Source: Mesostigma viride (lineage: Eukaryota; Streptophyta; Mesostigmatophyceae; Mesostigmatales; Mesostigmataceae). Taken from it: a stretch of DNA of 25,000 bases. The position numbers and the translations under genes were made by a program. The stretch lies in the NCBI GenBank assembly GCA_009746045.1, contig RPFO01002272.1, forward strand, positions 60,001-85,000. Direction: 5' to 3'. Shown here piece by piece: positions 9,701 through 16,166 of this stretch. The stretch's first letter is position 1. Each line of letters begins with the position of its first letter. The notes beneath the pieces are model-generated. The model saw only the letters and a program-made list of their open reading frames with translations, had not been told where the DNA came from and searched no databases.

Positions 9701-12700
9701 CGCCCAATAGCTACAGTGGTCGTGGGGCAAGTATGAAAAAATTCTCTTTTGGTGCCCATCCCATGCCGCATCAGCACACAAGTTGCTCAGCATTTACAGG
9801 CGACGGAGTGCTCAAATATACGCGTGGTCCGACATATACAAGGTCCAACACGGACGGCACGGCACGCATCGTGTGAGTCACCACGATGTAAGCATAGCTG
9901 GTCCACATCGCCAACGAAGAGCCCATCGATATCTGGCACACAAGGTCGACCAGCCTCCTCAAGACCCTGGCGTCTCACCCTGGAAGCTGCACGTGAAGAC
10001 GGCGGACGCGGGCCCCAGCGCGTGCACCGTCACGGTGCCGTCCGAGTACCCCGCCAGCTGGTACACACAGGCATACAAAAGGGGGCATGCGGCACATTAG
10101 CAAACAGGGGCCATAAACTGAGGTGTAAATCGAGGAGAATCGCCACGCATGTGTGGAGTACAGACGTTGGTGCATGTGTGGACTTGGGCATCGGCGCATA
10201 CATTACACGGGCGAAAGGGTAATGCGAGCAAGGGCAATGAGAGCAAAGGTAGAGGAAGCAGGAGAAATGACAGTGAGGCCAAAGGTGCAATCCAGCGGCA
10301 GTGGGATACAACGGCACTGCCTGACGAATACTTGTCGACAAGCAGTTCTGGAATTAGGGAAAGCAACCACACAAAATGAACTTGGGCATTCCATGTTCAA
10401 CTCAACATAAATACATAATTCAATGTAAATTTCACAGAAAACCACTACAACTCACCTTTATCATCACAGGCACACTTCGATGATTCCACAGTAGCACACT
10501 TGGTACAACACACCAGAGCAATACCGCGTACAATGTGCTACAAACCGTGTGCTACAAACCGTGTGCTACAAACTGTGTGCTACAAACCGTGTGCTACAAA
10601 CAGTGTGCTACAAACAGTGTGCTACAAACCGTGTGCTACAAACTGTGTGCTACAAACAGTGTGCTACAAACCGTGTGCTACAAACTGTGTGCTACAAACT
10701 GTGTGCGACAAACTGTGTGCTACAAACCGTGTGCTACAAACAGTGTGCCCTGATGCTGCCCCTCTTACCATGAAGGGCATGGATGGGTGGCATGAGAGTA
10801 CGGTGACCGCCTTGTTGTGGTTCTTGATCTTTCGCTTCGGCGGCCGCTGGTCGCTGCGCCCCTTGCCGCCCGTGATGACTGATGCCGGCGAGGGTGCCGC
10901 CGAGCAGGGGGCGGCGCAAGTGAGGAGAGAGACGAGACGACAGGGCGCGCACGGTGGGGCAGACATGGATTCGATCACATGATAAGGCTGTCAATAGTAC
11001 CGTCTCGAGGGGAGAACCGGCCAAGCGTTCAATAGGGTGACGGCCACTCTCGAGAAAAGACCTTAGGAGGGCAAGGTTTTTGATACTGGACGGTTTCCGC
11101 CCATCGGACCCACGGAATGGGGGGATGGAGGGCAGAGCAAGGCACACTGAGGCAGACTGAGGCAGAACTGGCCAGAACTAGGCAGAATTAGGCAGAATTA
11201 GGCAGAATTAGGCAGAATTAGGCAGAATTAGGCAGAATTGGGCAGAATTAGGCAGAATTAGGCAGAAGTAGGCAGGATTAGGCAGAATTAGGCAGAATTA
11301 GGCAGAGTTAGGCAGAGTTAGGCAGAATTAGGCAGAGTTAGGCAGAATTAGGCAGAACTAGGCACACTTCGGCAGAAGTAGCCACGCAAGGAAACCTACA
11401 GCATTCCAACGCATGCCAACGCATCCATCCATCAATGATGATGAAACGGAACAAAAAAGCGGAGCCACCCAACGCTACGGAGCAGTGGCTAGTGATGGTC
11501 TGCAAACGCAATTTAAAAAAGGGGTCGAAACCAGCGGCAATAACGAATCCTGGCAGCAGTACTAGAACTATTCACGCGCCACATTTCATGGGGGGGGTCA
11601 TGGGGCATCCTGCCGCGCCACTTGGCAAGGCTTCACGTGGCAACTATATATACAATTCGACAAAGCATCCCTGAAGTAATTATAGCATTCCTGTAGTCAC
11701 AGCAAGACATGGTCAACCGCGCACACATCATGCACCGGCATGGTCGAGTAGTAACAAGCCAGGCTGCGTGACAACATACACCCACGCAGGCTCGCCCACC
11801 GTTGATACTGCTGCGCGACACCGCCCCAAAGAAGATGAGGCGGTGGAAAGGAGAGAGCGCGAGGTGCATCGAGGAGTGCAGGGCGCTGTCCTTGGATGCC
11901 TTCTTGTCCTGGCGGCCGCCCGCGTAGAGAACGTTGGAGAAAGCGGCAGGGACGTCCCAGGAGCGGATGGACCCATCCTGAGGGCACCGGGGTGGGTGGG
12001 GAACACGGAGGGGGCAGGGGGGCGGGGAAGGGCAGCGGAGCCGGGGGCAGGGGGGCGGGGAAGGGCAGCGGAGCCGGGGGCAGTGGGGCGGGGAAGGACA
12101 GGGGAGCAGGGGCGAAAAGGAGAAGAGATGAGGGGCGGACAAAGAGGAGGGGGTTTGTAAAAAAAGAAAAGGTAAGTGGGAAGTTGACGTGGCAAGGGGA
12201 GATGGGGGGGACGACTAACCCAGGGGGACAGGAGCCGGGTTGGCAAGTACGTGGTATTTTACGAATACCGTACGCCAGTATGTGGACTTTAAGCCCCGGC
12301 GTATTGTTCGCGAACGTTCGTGAACCTTTTGTCAGAGTGGGGCCTCCAATGGTTGTTGAGGGTTTCCACATGACAGTCATGCACCCACCCACACACATGC
12401 ACCGACTTCATGGCGTACAGCTGCGCACGTGAAGTAGTTTGGCTTGCAGTATTAACCACACACAAGCCCCTGATATGCATTTGTGTTGATTTTCGCACCA
12501 AGCCTCACTTGCATTCATGTACCAAACCCCTATGTATATTCGCATACCACGTGTTTGCCAACCCGGGACAGGAGGGCAAGGGGCGGGTAACACAAGGTAA
12601 AAGAAACAAGTGCCTTTTGATGCATGGATATGCGTGGACTCTGGTTAAAACATAAGATTGCATACCGCAGGTACGTCATGGGACCGTAGCATACGATGAG

Positions 12701-13527
12701 ATCTGTCCTGCACAAAAGAGCGCACCTATCCACCACTACGACAGGGGCCAGTGCAATTGTAAAAGAACAGAGGTCGCCTTACAGCCATGACGCCATGCCG
12801 GTAGGAGCCCTTCTTCTGGCATGGTGTCGTGGCTGTAAGGCAACCTCTGCCGGCAGAGGGGTCCCCAGTCTGCCAGTGCTGTGAAGCATTACTTGATTCT
12901 GACTTATTTTAGCATATCACAACCGCGCAGCATGGACCATCCACCTACCAATGCAAGGACCCTGGCCTAGCCCATATTAGCCATTTGCATGCCTGCACCG
13001 ATCCCGGAACAGCGCATGTAGGGCAATAATCATTTCGAAATAGACTCCTCAACAGCTGGCGGCCACGGCTCACAAAAAGCAGACGTGCTTACTTGCAACG
13101 CTGCAACAATGGTGTTCTCGTCGGAAGGACTGAAGGCGAGCGCCGAGACGGCGGCCTCGAAACGGAGCTCACCAATTACGCAACCAAGGGACGCATCGAA
13201 CTCTGTAATGAAGGGCACAAAATGCACGCCAAAGCAAATCGAAAGAACCCAAACCATTCAGTACCTGAAGCGCTGGCAATTGGCATATTTCGGCCAACTA
13301 AGGCTGCCAACCCCATCAATGAGTTCTGCAGCATTTGGTGACAACACGCCAGAAGCAGAGGAAACGCGCTCAGAACTCTCGGCGTGCGAAAAAAATTGCA
13401 CTGTACCTAAAACAACTTGTCCATACGCAGCCGCGAGAAGAGCTTGACTAGGATGAAAGGCTACATATCGTACAGAGCTGCCGCAATTAGGGGGGGAGCC
13501 CAGCCTGCCGGCTAGCTCCCACTCCAT
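670..13527 (-). CDS. TWD40-2: TWD40-2 homolog (TPLATE/TSET complex WD40 subunit), 3' part off window
   Basis: Multi-exon gene. Exons (high to low): 13527-13407, 13202-13093, 11977-11800, 10878-10769, 10057-9979, 9392-9242, 7804-7632, 7241-7111, 6483-6136, 5456-5352, 4950-4804, 4031-3815, 3043-2834, 1575-1430, 773-about 670. All junctions are GT-AG and phases agree; exons 1-14 total 2226 nt, 742 codons. The protein starts MEWELAGRL, and AFHPSQALLAAAYGQ joins to EFDASLGC across intron 1, as in plant TWD40-2 (MEW..., AFHPTQA, EFDALTGC; recalled, not computed). WD-type strands such as DGSIRSWD, YSDGTVTVH, GGIGMW and GSVSVW follow. An in-frame TAG at 13542-13540 fixes the start. In plants this protein is a subunit of the TPLATE complex in clathrin-mediated endocytosis; the ancestral complex is TSET. 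The plant protein is about 1377 residues, so roughly half should lie left of the window. TWD40-1 or a COPI-like propeller protein is less likely because the collinear match extends past the propellers. Confidence 0.9.
774..1429 (-). other. TWD40-2 intron 14
   Basis: A 656-bp intron. It contains a short repeat at about 1156-1224 (roughly 25 bp, 2.7 copies, with ACCTAGGTACA in two of them). No other structure stands out. Confidence 0.75.
1430..1575 (-). CDS. TWD40-2: TWD40-2 homolog exon 14
   Basis: Acceptor CATCCGCAG|GG; it encodes CQALFVDAACLWIGDLKAVS and CHRLESGEVVLQ, matching plant TLMFACNGTQIGLAKLFQG and LKKHEIALQ. Donor CTTCAG|GTGGGC, phase 0. Confidence 0.87.
2131..2813. repeat. 66/67-bp minisatellite, about 10 copies
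   Basis: Tandem array inside TWD40-2 intron 13 (1576-2833). Each unit contains CTGTCGTACCTAGCA, then TATTAGGTCACT and AGGAGAACAGGAAT. Single-base indels shift the unit between 66 and 67 bp. The 66-bp units are multiples of three and free of stops on both strands, which creates false 70-100 codon frames in both directions. The array starts 20 nt after the exon 13 donor in transcript sense. The rest of the intron (1576-2130) shows nothing clear. Confidence 0.95.
2834..3043 (-). CDS. TWD40-2: TWD40-2 homolog exon 13
   Basis: Acceptor CACCCCCAG|GC gives GRDVAFFAGPAP, matching plant GCDAAFIGPND. A poly-Ser run follows, then EDGMLLALNSNGQGAVLRSM and VRNIHFKKPTTRVFAVP, matching the plant VDRIFSTP segment. 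Donor CCAGCTG|GTAGGT, phase 1. A 66-bp minisatellite starts 20 nt into the intron. Confidence 0.88.
3113..3262. repeat. ~29-bp minisatellite with alternating unit types
   Basis: About five units alternating AAGCCATGAATAGGGCACAT and AAGCCATGCACAGGGCACAT, so the higher-order repeat is about 58 bp. It lies in TWD40-2 intron 12 (3044-3814), about 70 nt upstream of the exon 13 acceptor in transcript sense. I see nothing clear in the rest of that intron. Confidence 0.9.
3815..4031 (-). CDS. TWD40-2: TWD40-2 homolog exon 12
   Basis: Acceptor GCGTTTCAG|GAG, donor GAGTCAG|GTAATG, phase 1. It encodes DIKCRRVAIRLVMG, HAAVVFRLEGS and ARYEYILIKDV, collinear with plant YSRKRHLFLVVFEFSG and NEVVLYWEN. An Ala/Gly-rich loop is inserted in the middle. 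Confidence 0.85.
4032..4803 (-). other. TWD40-2 intron 11
   Basis: A 772-bp intron with no tandem array. It has an AT-rich island at about 4615-4660 (TAATAATATTAATAATAACG). Nothing else recognised. Confidence 0.7.
4804..4950 (-). CDS. TWD40-2: TWD40-2 homolog exon 11
   Basis: Forty-nine codons, phase 0 (acceptor GCAAGCAG|CCA, donor CAGCCC|GTGAGT). It encodes PMHLSLGHF, YPGTLFFVDNMHLAGYELRA and ARLKLPQP, matching plant PFHLELNFF and YPVRSFYIEGLNLMAHNL. Confidence 0.9.
5215..5330. repeat. ~29-bp minisatellite, about 4 copies
   Basis: Units of roughly AGACCTCACCCTACACCCTT in TWD40-2 intron 10 (4951-5351). It begins about 20 nt inside the exon 10 donor. On the transcript strand three or four units carry GTGAGG, a donor-like hexamer. 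A smaller 27-bp repeat (GTAGATGAGCAA) lies at about 5000-5060. Confidence 0.88.
5352..5456 (-). CDS. TWD40-2: TWD40-2 homolog exon 10
   Basis: Thirty-five codons, phase 0 (acceptor CTCATGCAG|TCC, donor GCTCAG|GTGGGT). GIRSIPLLSILEKRNPLRSL and PIAQ match plant APISRLPLITVVDTKDQLKD and PVCQ. Confidence 0.88.
5578..5815. repeat. 12-14-bp minisatellite (AAACAAGCATGCAC)
   Basis: About 18 imperfect copies of AACAAGCATG(G/C)AC(A) in TWD40-2 intron 9 (5457-6135). The long frames seen on both strands here are products of the repeat. Nothing else clear in this intron. Confidence 0.9.
6136..6483 (-). CDS. TWD40-2: TWD40-2 homolog exon 9
   Basis: Exactly 116 codons, phase 0 at both ends (acceptor CCCTGCAG|GGT, donor TTTCAG|GTGGGT). 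It encodes VRDARQRLLSAMQQ, a Gly/Ala/Arg-rich low-complexity linker, then KERFREWIAEAGVTSYLT. The plant protein has a similar charged linker (REGRKQLFAVLQSA...) here. Confidence 0.85.
6792..7085. repeat. CCCA/CCCG simple-repeat tract; G-rich on the transcript strand
   Basis: About 18 CCCA units (6792-6864), then roughly 195 bp of CCCG with scattered CCG units, then a few CCCA units. It fills much of TWD40-2 intron 8 (6484-7110). On the minus (sense) strand it reads GGGT and GGGC throughout, so the pre-mRNA could form many G-quadruplexes. Long open frames across it are artefacts. Confidence 0.97.
7111..7241 (-). CDS. TWD40-2: TWD40-2 homolog exon 8
   Basis: Acceptor TTCCCCAG|AT completes a GAT codon, giving DELAALDHERF, then PCRVPKVLELACHSQLNLAA. 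The last part matches plant YPLPRIKTIEVHPKLNLAAL closely. Donor CTGCTG|GTGGGT, phase 0. A G-rich tract of about 290 nt starts some 25 nt into the following intron. Confidence 0.9.
7242..7631 (-). other. TWD40-2 intron 7
   Basis: A 390-bp intron. It contains an exon-like open stretch at 7393-7490 that fails the phase test (see rejected items). No repeat seen. Confidence 0.75.
7632..7804 (-). CDS. TWD40-2: TWD40-2 homolog exon 7
   Basis: Acceptor GCCCGCAG|C. The exon encodes CAVLPLCRV, LGYLQPLECLVALTRTG and SVSVWMVMAHQG, matching plant LPMLRVLVTVSKDGSLQVW. Donor AAATCAG|GTACCT, phase 1, joins exactly in frame to exon 8. Confidence 0.88.
8139..8146. repeat. Left target-site duplication CTTATTTC
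   Basis: Identical to the 8 bases directly after the right end of the element (8941-8948). Confidence 0.9.
8170..8394. repeat. 41-bp phased AT-core repeats, left block
   Basis: Six cores of the type AAATATATTTAAATACTT begin near 8170, 8211, 8253, 8294, 8335 and 8376. The cores are near-palindromic and the ~23 bp between them is different each time and GC-richer. Confidence 0.88.
8691..8872. repeat. 41-bp phased AT-core repeats, right block
   Basis: Five cores begin at 8691, 8731, 8772, 8813 and 8854, so the period is 40-41 bp. Core sequence matches the left block; spacers are unique. Confidence 0.88.
8941..8948. repeat. Right target-site duplication CTTATTTC
   Basis: Identical to the 8 bases directly before the left end of the element (8139-8146). 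Confidence 0.9.
9085..9125. repeat. Degenerate CCTGCCCTAA repeat
   Basis: Three to four imperfect 12-13-bp units (CCTGCCCTAATC, CCTGCCCTAACT, CCTGTCCTAATT) in TWD40-2 intron 6. It looks telomere-like at a glance, but the unit is not a known telomere repeat. Confidence 0.7.
9198..9241. repeat. 20-bp tandem duplication at the exon 6 donor
   Basis: On the transcript strand the intron opens GTGGGTCGATAATGAAGGGG and the segment TGGGTCGATAATGAAGGGGA is repeated at once. The duplication therefore includes almost all of the 5' splice site. Confidence 0.9.
9242..9392 (-). CDS. TWD40-2: TWD40-2 homolog exon 6
   Basis: Acceptor GTGGGCAG|TC. The exon encodes IAMAIAYGWSRGTLFVAD and GGIGMWHLGKQT, matching plant WVFVGDRRGTLLAWD. 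It ends in a Gly/Ser-rich run. Donor GCGGAAG|GTGGGT, phase 2, confirmed by exon 7. The first 20 nt of the intron are tandemly duplicated. Confidence 0.88.
9393..9978 (-). other. TWD40-2 intron 5, with an A-rich insert between 16-bp direct repeats
   Basis: AGGAGCAAGCGGCACA occurs at 9496-9511 and again at 9559-9574. Between them lie 47 bp rich in A on the plus strand. This is the form left by target-primed insertion of a retroposon tail. The rest of the intron shows nothing clear. Confidence 0.75.
9979..10057 (-). CDS. TWD40-2: TWD40-2 homolog exon 5
   Basis: A short exon of 26 codons plus one base, found by eye. Acceptor TGTACCAG|CTG; it encodes LAGYSDGTVTVHALG and AVFTCSFQ, matching plant VAYAEGLIRAYNIHTYAVHY. 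Donor TTCCAGG|GTGAGA, phase 1. Confidence 0.9.
10534..10744. repeat. 14-bp minisatellite, 15 copies
   Basis: Unit GTGCTACAAACCGT with variants in two positions near the end (CC, CT, CA). It lies in TWD40-2 intron 4 (10058-10768), starting about 24 nt inside the exon 4 donor. The register is unbroken. The rest of the intron shows nothing clear. Confidence 0.95.
10769..10878 (-). CDS. TWD40-2: TWD40-2 homolog exon 4
   Basis: Acceptor GGCATCAG|TC gives VITGGKGR in phase with exon 3, then a basic stretch (PPKRKIKNHNK) and AVTVLSCHPSMPFM, matching plant IVNIACHPRLPVL. Donor TTCATG|GTAAGA, phase 0. A 14-bp minisatellite begins about 24 nt beyond this donor. Confidence 0.9.
11131..11379. repeat. 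10-bp minisatellite GGCAGAATTA, about 25 units
   Basis: Decamers in strict 10-bp register in TWD40-2 intron 3 (10879-11799). Eleven are exact GGCAGAATTA; others differ by one to three bases (GGCAGAGTTA, GGCAGAACTA). Nothing else clear in this intron. Confidence 0.95.
11800..11977 (-). CDS. TWD40-2: TWD40-2 homolog exon 3
   Basis: Acceptor GCCCTCAG|GAT. The exon encodes DGSIRSWDVP, then LALSPFHRLIFFGAVSR, matching the plant DCTIRSCDFE and VTPLQPVVFFGF segments. The donor AACG|GTGGGC is set by the phase of the next exon; the longer open frame beyond it (GGRACVG...) is intron. Confidence 0.87.
12000..12112. repeat. ~33-bp G-rich repeat, 3 copies
   Basis: Three units containing GGGGCGGGGAAGGGCAGCGG. 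It sits about 22 nt upstream of the exon 3 acceptor in transcript sense, where it reads as a long pyrimidine-rich tract, so it may serve as or extend the polypyrimidine tract of TWD40-2 intron 2 (11978-13092). Confidence 0.88.
12768..12849. other. Long intronic hairpin (32-bp arms, 18-nt loop)
   Basis: The arms are 12768-12799 and 12818-12849, with the loop at 12800-12817. They differ at three positions. In a plus-strand RNA these give one C/A mismatch and two G-U pairs; in a minus-strand RNA, two mismatches and one G-U pair. It lies in TWD40-2 intron 2. The form suits a microRNA-like precursor or a small fold-back element. No clear target duplication was seen. Confidence 0.85.
12844..12859. 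repeat. 16-bp perfect palindrome
   Basis: CCTCTGCCGGCAGAGG overlaps the right arm of the adjoining hairpin. Its half-site CAGAGG also starts the hairpin's left arm. Confidence 0.9.
13093..13202 (-). CDS. TWD40-2: TWD40-2 homolog exon 2
   Basis: Acceptor CATTACAG|AG completes a GAG codon and gives EFDASLGCVIGELRF, followed by ALAFSPSDENTIVAALQ. This lines up with EFDALTGC and YSPTSSNAVVAILED of the plant protein. Donor is TTGCAA|GTAAGC, phase 0. Confidence 0.9.
13407..13527 (-). CDS. TWD40-2: TWD40-2 homolog exon 1 (start codon)
   Basis: Forty codons plus one base. The ATG at 13527 is preceded in frame by TAG at 13542-13540, so it is the first possible start unless there is an upstream spliced exon. 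The exon encodes MEWELAGRL and YVAFHPSQALLAAAYG, the first propeller strand. Donor is TTTTAG|GTACAG, phase 1. Confidence 0.9.
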
Positions 13528-13984
13528 TTGACCGGCCCACCTATCCTGAGGAATCGAAGTCGCAATTCATCCAAAGGGTCACAATTGTCACAAACAAAGG
13601 AGCTGCAATTGCACGTAGTTAGGATTCTTGGGGGCGTCTCGCGCCCAACTGAAGGCTTTCTCTTTCTTCACCATGCTAAACGTCGTGCACAGTCCGGTAA
13701 TTTCTGCGAATTGCCGCGCAGCTACAGGGCATTGCCGTCCTGGCAAATTACTAGCAACCTTGTCGAATGGACTGCGGGAATATTGCATGCCTACCGCGCA
13801 GGCCATGCTAGATCCTCAGACAAAACGTGTTGCCAAATTGCATTTTGCGAGTGATCACGTTGTTAGCGGGCAAGCAGGGCGTTGTCCCAAGCCGTGGTTG
13901 CTGCCGTTCGCGTCTTGTCCGAGCCTTTGGGACCGGCCGTTTTTGGACGGGTTCCGTCTCCGGGCTTGGCCTGTTCCTCCTCCT
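13528..13984 (-). promoter_or_regulatory. 5' flank / probable 5' UTR and promoter of the TWD40-2 homolog
   Basis: The 457 bp upstream of the start codon. No TATA box or other core element was recognised. A 72-codon upstream frame (13806-13588, minus) ends 60 bp before the start codon; whether it is transcribed is unknown. Confidence 0.4.
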
Positions 13985-14073
13985 GTAGTAGTAGTAGTAG
14001 TAATAGTAGTGGTAGTAGTAGAAGTAGTAATAGTAGTAGTAGTAGAAGTTGTAGTAGTTGTTGTGTTGTACTT

Positions 14074-14119
<46 letters not shown>

Positions 14120-14144
14120 CAGCAGCAGCAACAGCAGGAGTAGC

Positions 14145-14192
<48 letters not shown>

Positions 14193-14240
14193 GGCTGCTG
14201 CGGCTGCTGCGGCTGCTGCTGCTGCTGCTGCTGCTGCTGC

Positions 14241-14287
<47 letters not shown>

Positions 14288-14335
14288 AGCACTGCTGCTG
14301 CTGCTGAGCACTGCTGCTGCTGCTGCTGCTGCTGG
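13985..14335. repeat. Compound triplet-repeat tract (GTA)n then (CAG)n then (CTG)n
   Basis: About 130 bp of interrupted GTA repeats, a short AGC run (about 14117-14138), a GAGTAG spacer, then about 190 bp of CTG repeats with GCGGCT interruptions. The AGC and CTG parts are inverted to each other and can pair. It lies about 460-810 bp upstream of the TWD40-2 start. The poly-Gln, poly-Ser, poly-Cys and poly-Ala frames across it are not genes. Confidence 0.95.
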
Positions 14336-14348
14336 TGATAGTTGTACA

Positions 14349-14468
14349 TCCTACACCTGCAGGTTGTCGCTCTGATTGTATTACAAACCCATAGATGCTC
14401 CTTTCTCAGGGCTATGTGTTACATATGCTCCCCACGGAGCTATGCTATTAATTAATCAATTAATCTAC
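14349..14468. repeat. Diverged dispersed repeat, copy A
   Basis: Aligns by eye with 14868-14990. Shared blocks include TGCAGG, CTATGTG(T/C)TACAT, ACGGAG(C/T)TATG and TAATTAAT. Identity is roughly 70 percent. The origin is not recognised. Confidence 0.65.
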
Positions 14469-14867
14469 GTCGGCCACAAGCCCTGGCAAGCGACCCCAGC
14501 GACCACCGCGGCCCCAGCGACTCCAGCTTAGGGGAATACAACAGCAGTAGTGTAGAATAGTTAGACAGTGGCCTTGTACACGCACGCCTACTACAGGCAC
14601 TATACCAGCTGATTTATGAACCTTAATTAGTCATGTACATGTGTGCCCATGACGCGCCACACACCAGATGATGCCTAGCTTTATTATTTAGTTATGCTGT
14701 GACTACGCAGAGAGCCACTCTCTGCTGAGAAGCCATGCCTTAGCTTTTGTATGGCCATGCTGATCTTCCCTCCCCATGACAGGCTCCCCCTTAGCTGGGC
14801 ATAGCTTGATAGAGCATGGGGGTGCAGGTGCCCAGGTGCACCTCGAGCAAGTGTCGTTTACATTCCC

Positions 14868-14990
14868 ACCCTTGCAGGAAGTAGCTTAGAATGTATTCAA
14901 AGCCATATGCCCCTTCTCTGGGATATGTGCTACATTTACTCCTAACGGAGTTATGTTCCTAACTACTAACTAATTAATTAATGAATTATC
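14868..14990. repeat. Diverged dispersed repeat, copy B
   Basis: Partner of 14349-14468 in the same orientation, about 520 bp away. It is followed directly by an inverted repeat (14989-15036). Confidence 0.65.
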
Positions 14991-15036
14991 TCCTTGATAT
15001 CCATGAGACAACTCTACACTCTCTATATCAAGGAGA
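14989..15036. repeat. 12-bp inverted repeat with a third distant copy
   Basis: TCTCCTTGATAT (14989-15000) and its reverse complement (15025-15036) flank 24 nt. The right arm, extended to ATCAAGGAGACAACC (15027-15041), is also a perfect inverse of 15287-15301. Confidence 0.85.
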
Positions 15037-15041
15037 CAACC

Positions 15042-16150
15042 AGCGCAGGCCAGGAATCTCTCTATTTAGTTGCAAGCACCAAGTTGCCTATGCGCAAGGA
15101 TTACAACATCCGCGATCAGCACTGACCGCAAATTCTGGTCCTTTCTCTCCATGAAAATCTAGTGAGAGGCGTGACATAAATACCCAGCGCTCACATTCTA
15201 CTAGGATGTCTCAATAGAAGCTCCAGTGCACTCTATTCCATGCACGCACACCATCTGATCATGATCATCTGAGCATGGCCTGCACAGGTTGTCTCCTTGA
15301 TGGTCAGGTACATCTGTTATCATGCATGTCACCCACCCAAGATCCATCAACATAAGACCCCATATGCACATGTGCCAGAGGCAGGGATTGGTGAATAGAT
15401 TAGAATGCACTCAACTCCCTCCCCGCAAAAGGTTCAGTACAGTGAATAGGCATTCCTGTGACATGCGGCAGCTCCCACTGCGGACCTTCTGGTCGGCTTC
15501 GCTTGCAGCAGCGCCTCCAAAAAAATTACTTTCGTCAAGAACCCCACACGTAAAAAGTTTTTTCAGGACATGCTAGGTGGGGTTTGCCACTAAACCTGGC
15601 AGCAGGATACACAGTAACAAAAACGCGGCACTCCCAACTATCTCGTAAAAGACAGCCATCTTCACGCTGTTGGGTGCCTCAGCTAGACCACACCATGCAT
15701 GCTTGACACACCACATACACTCACCCAGAGCTTGTGCACCAACTGCCCTGTGCACCCTCAATCTGACCTGCAGGGTCACCATTTTATCCCTGGCCAGACC
15801 TCTGGCCCACATGGAAACAAACAAAACTAAGGTGCCCACCCCGCACATGCCGCTAAGAGGAGGGGTGCCCCACTCAGTGTTGGGTACCCCGGGTCCTCCG
15901 GCACTTCCCGGGGACTGTCGACGACGGGAAAACATGCAGCGCCAGCCAAATTGCGGAACTCCTTCCGCGCCAATTGGGGGGGCGACGACTGAGCACCACA
16001 ACATCAGGACTGAGCACCACAATACAGCCCAATATGGCCTGCGCTCGGCCCGCCGGCCCGGCGCGTCGGTTCAGCAGGCTCCAGCCAGCTCCAGCCGGCT
16101 CTTCATGCTAGTCAAGAGCAGCTCATCTCAGCGAATATTAATTCCTGCAG
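15042..16150. other. Intergenic stretch, mostly unexplained
   Basis: No gene of known family was recognised. It holds a short hydrophobic ORF (15573-15659, minus) and a two-copy GACTGAGCACCACAA repeat near 15988-16022. A 150-codon minus frame (16022-15573) is open but has no recognisable domain. Confidence 0.5.
15573..15659 (-). CDS. Possible small membrane protein or last exon (28 codons)
   Basis: ATG at 15659 to TAG at 15575-15573. It encodes MAVFYEIVGSAAFLLLCILL followed by PGLVANPT, a single hydrophobic segment that could span a membrane. It could be extended upstream by a 58-nt intron (15667-15724, GTGAGT...CAACAG) to a small exon at 15725-15767, in frame. I do not recognise the family. 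It may be chance or untranslated sequence. Confidence 0.22.
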   Translation of the reverse strand: MAVFYEIVGSAAFLLLCILLPGLVANPT

Positions 16151-16166
16151 TGGCTGTGGCTGGCAA

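Noticed and set aside
11697-12398. Pro/Leu-rich minus-strand ORF of 233 codons
   Set aside because: It reads through exon 3 in the wrong frame and through the G-rich repeat; the correct frame there is the TWD40-2 one.
13808-14349. Poly-Gln, poly-Ser, poly-Ala and poly-Cys ORFs
   Set aside because: Triplet repeats are open in all frames; no flanking domain, start context or splice sites support a gene.
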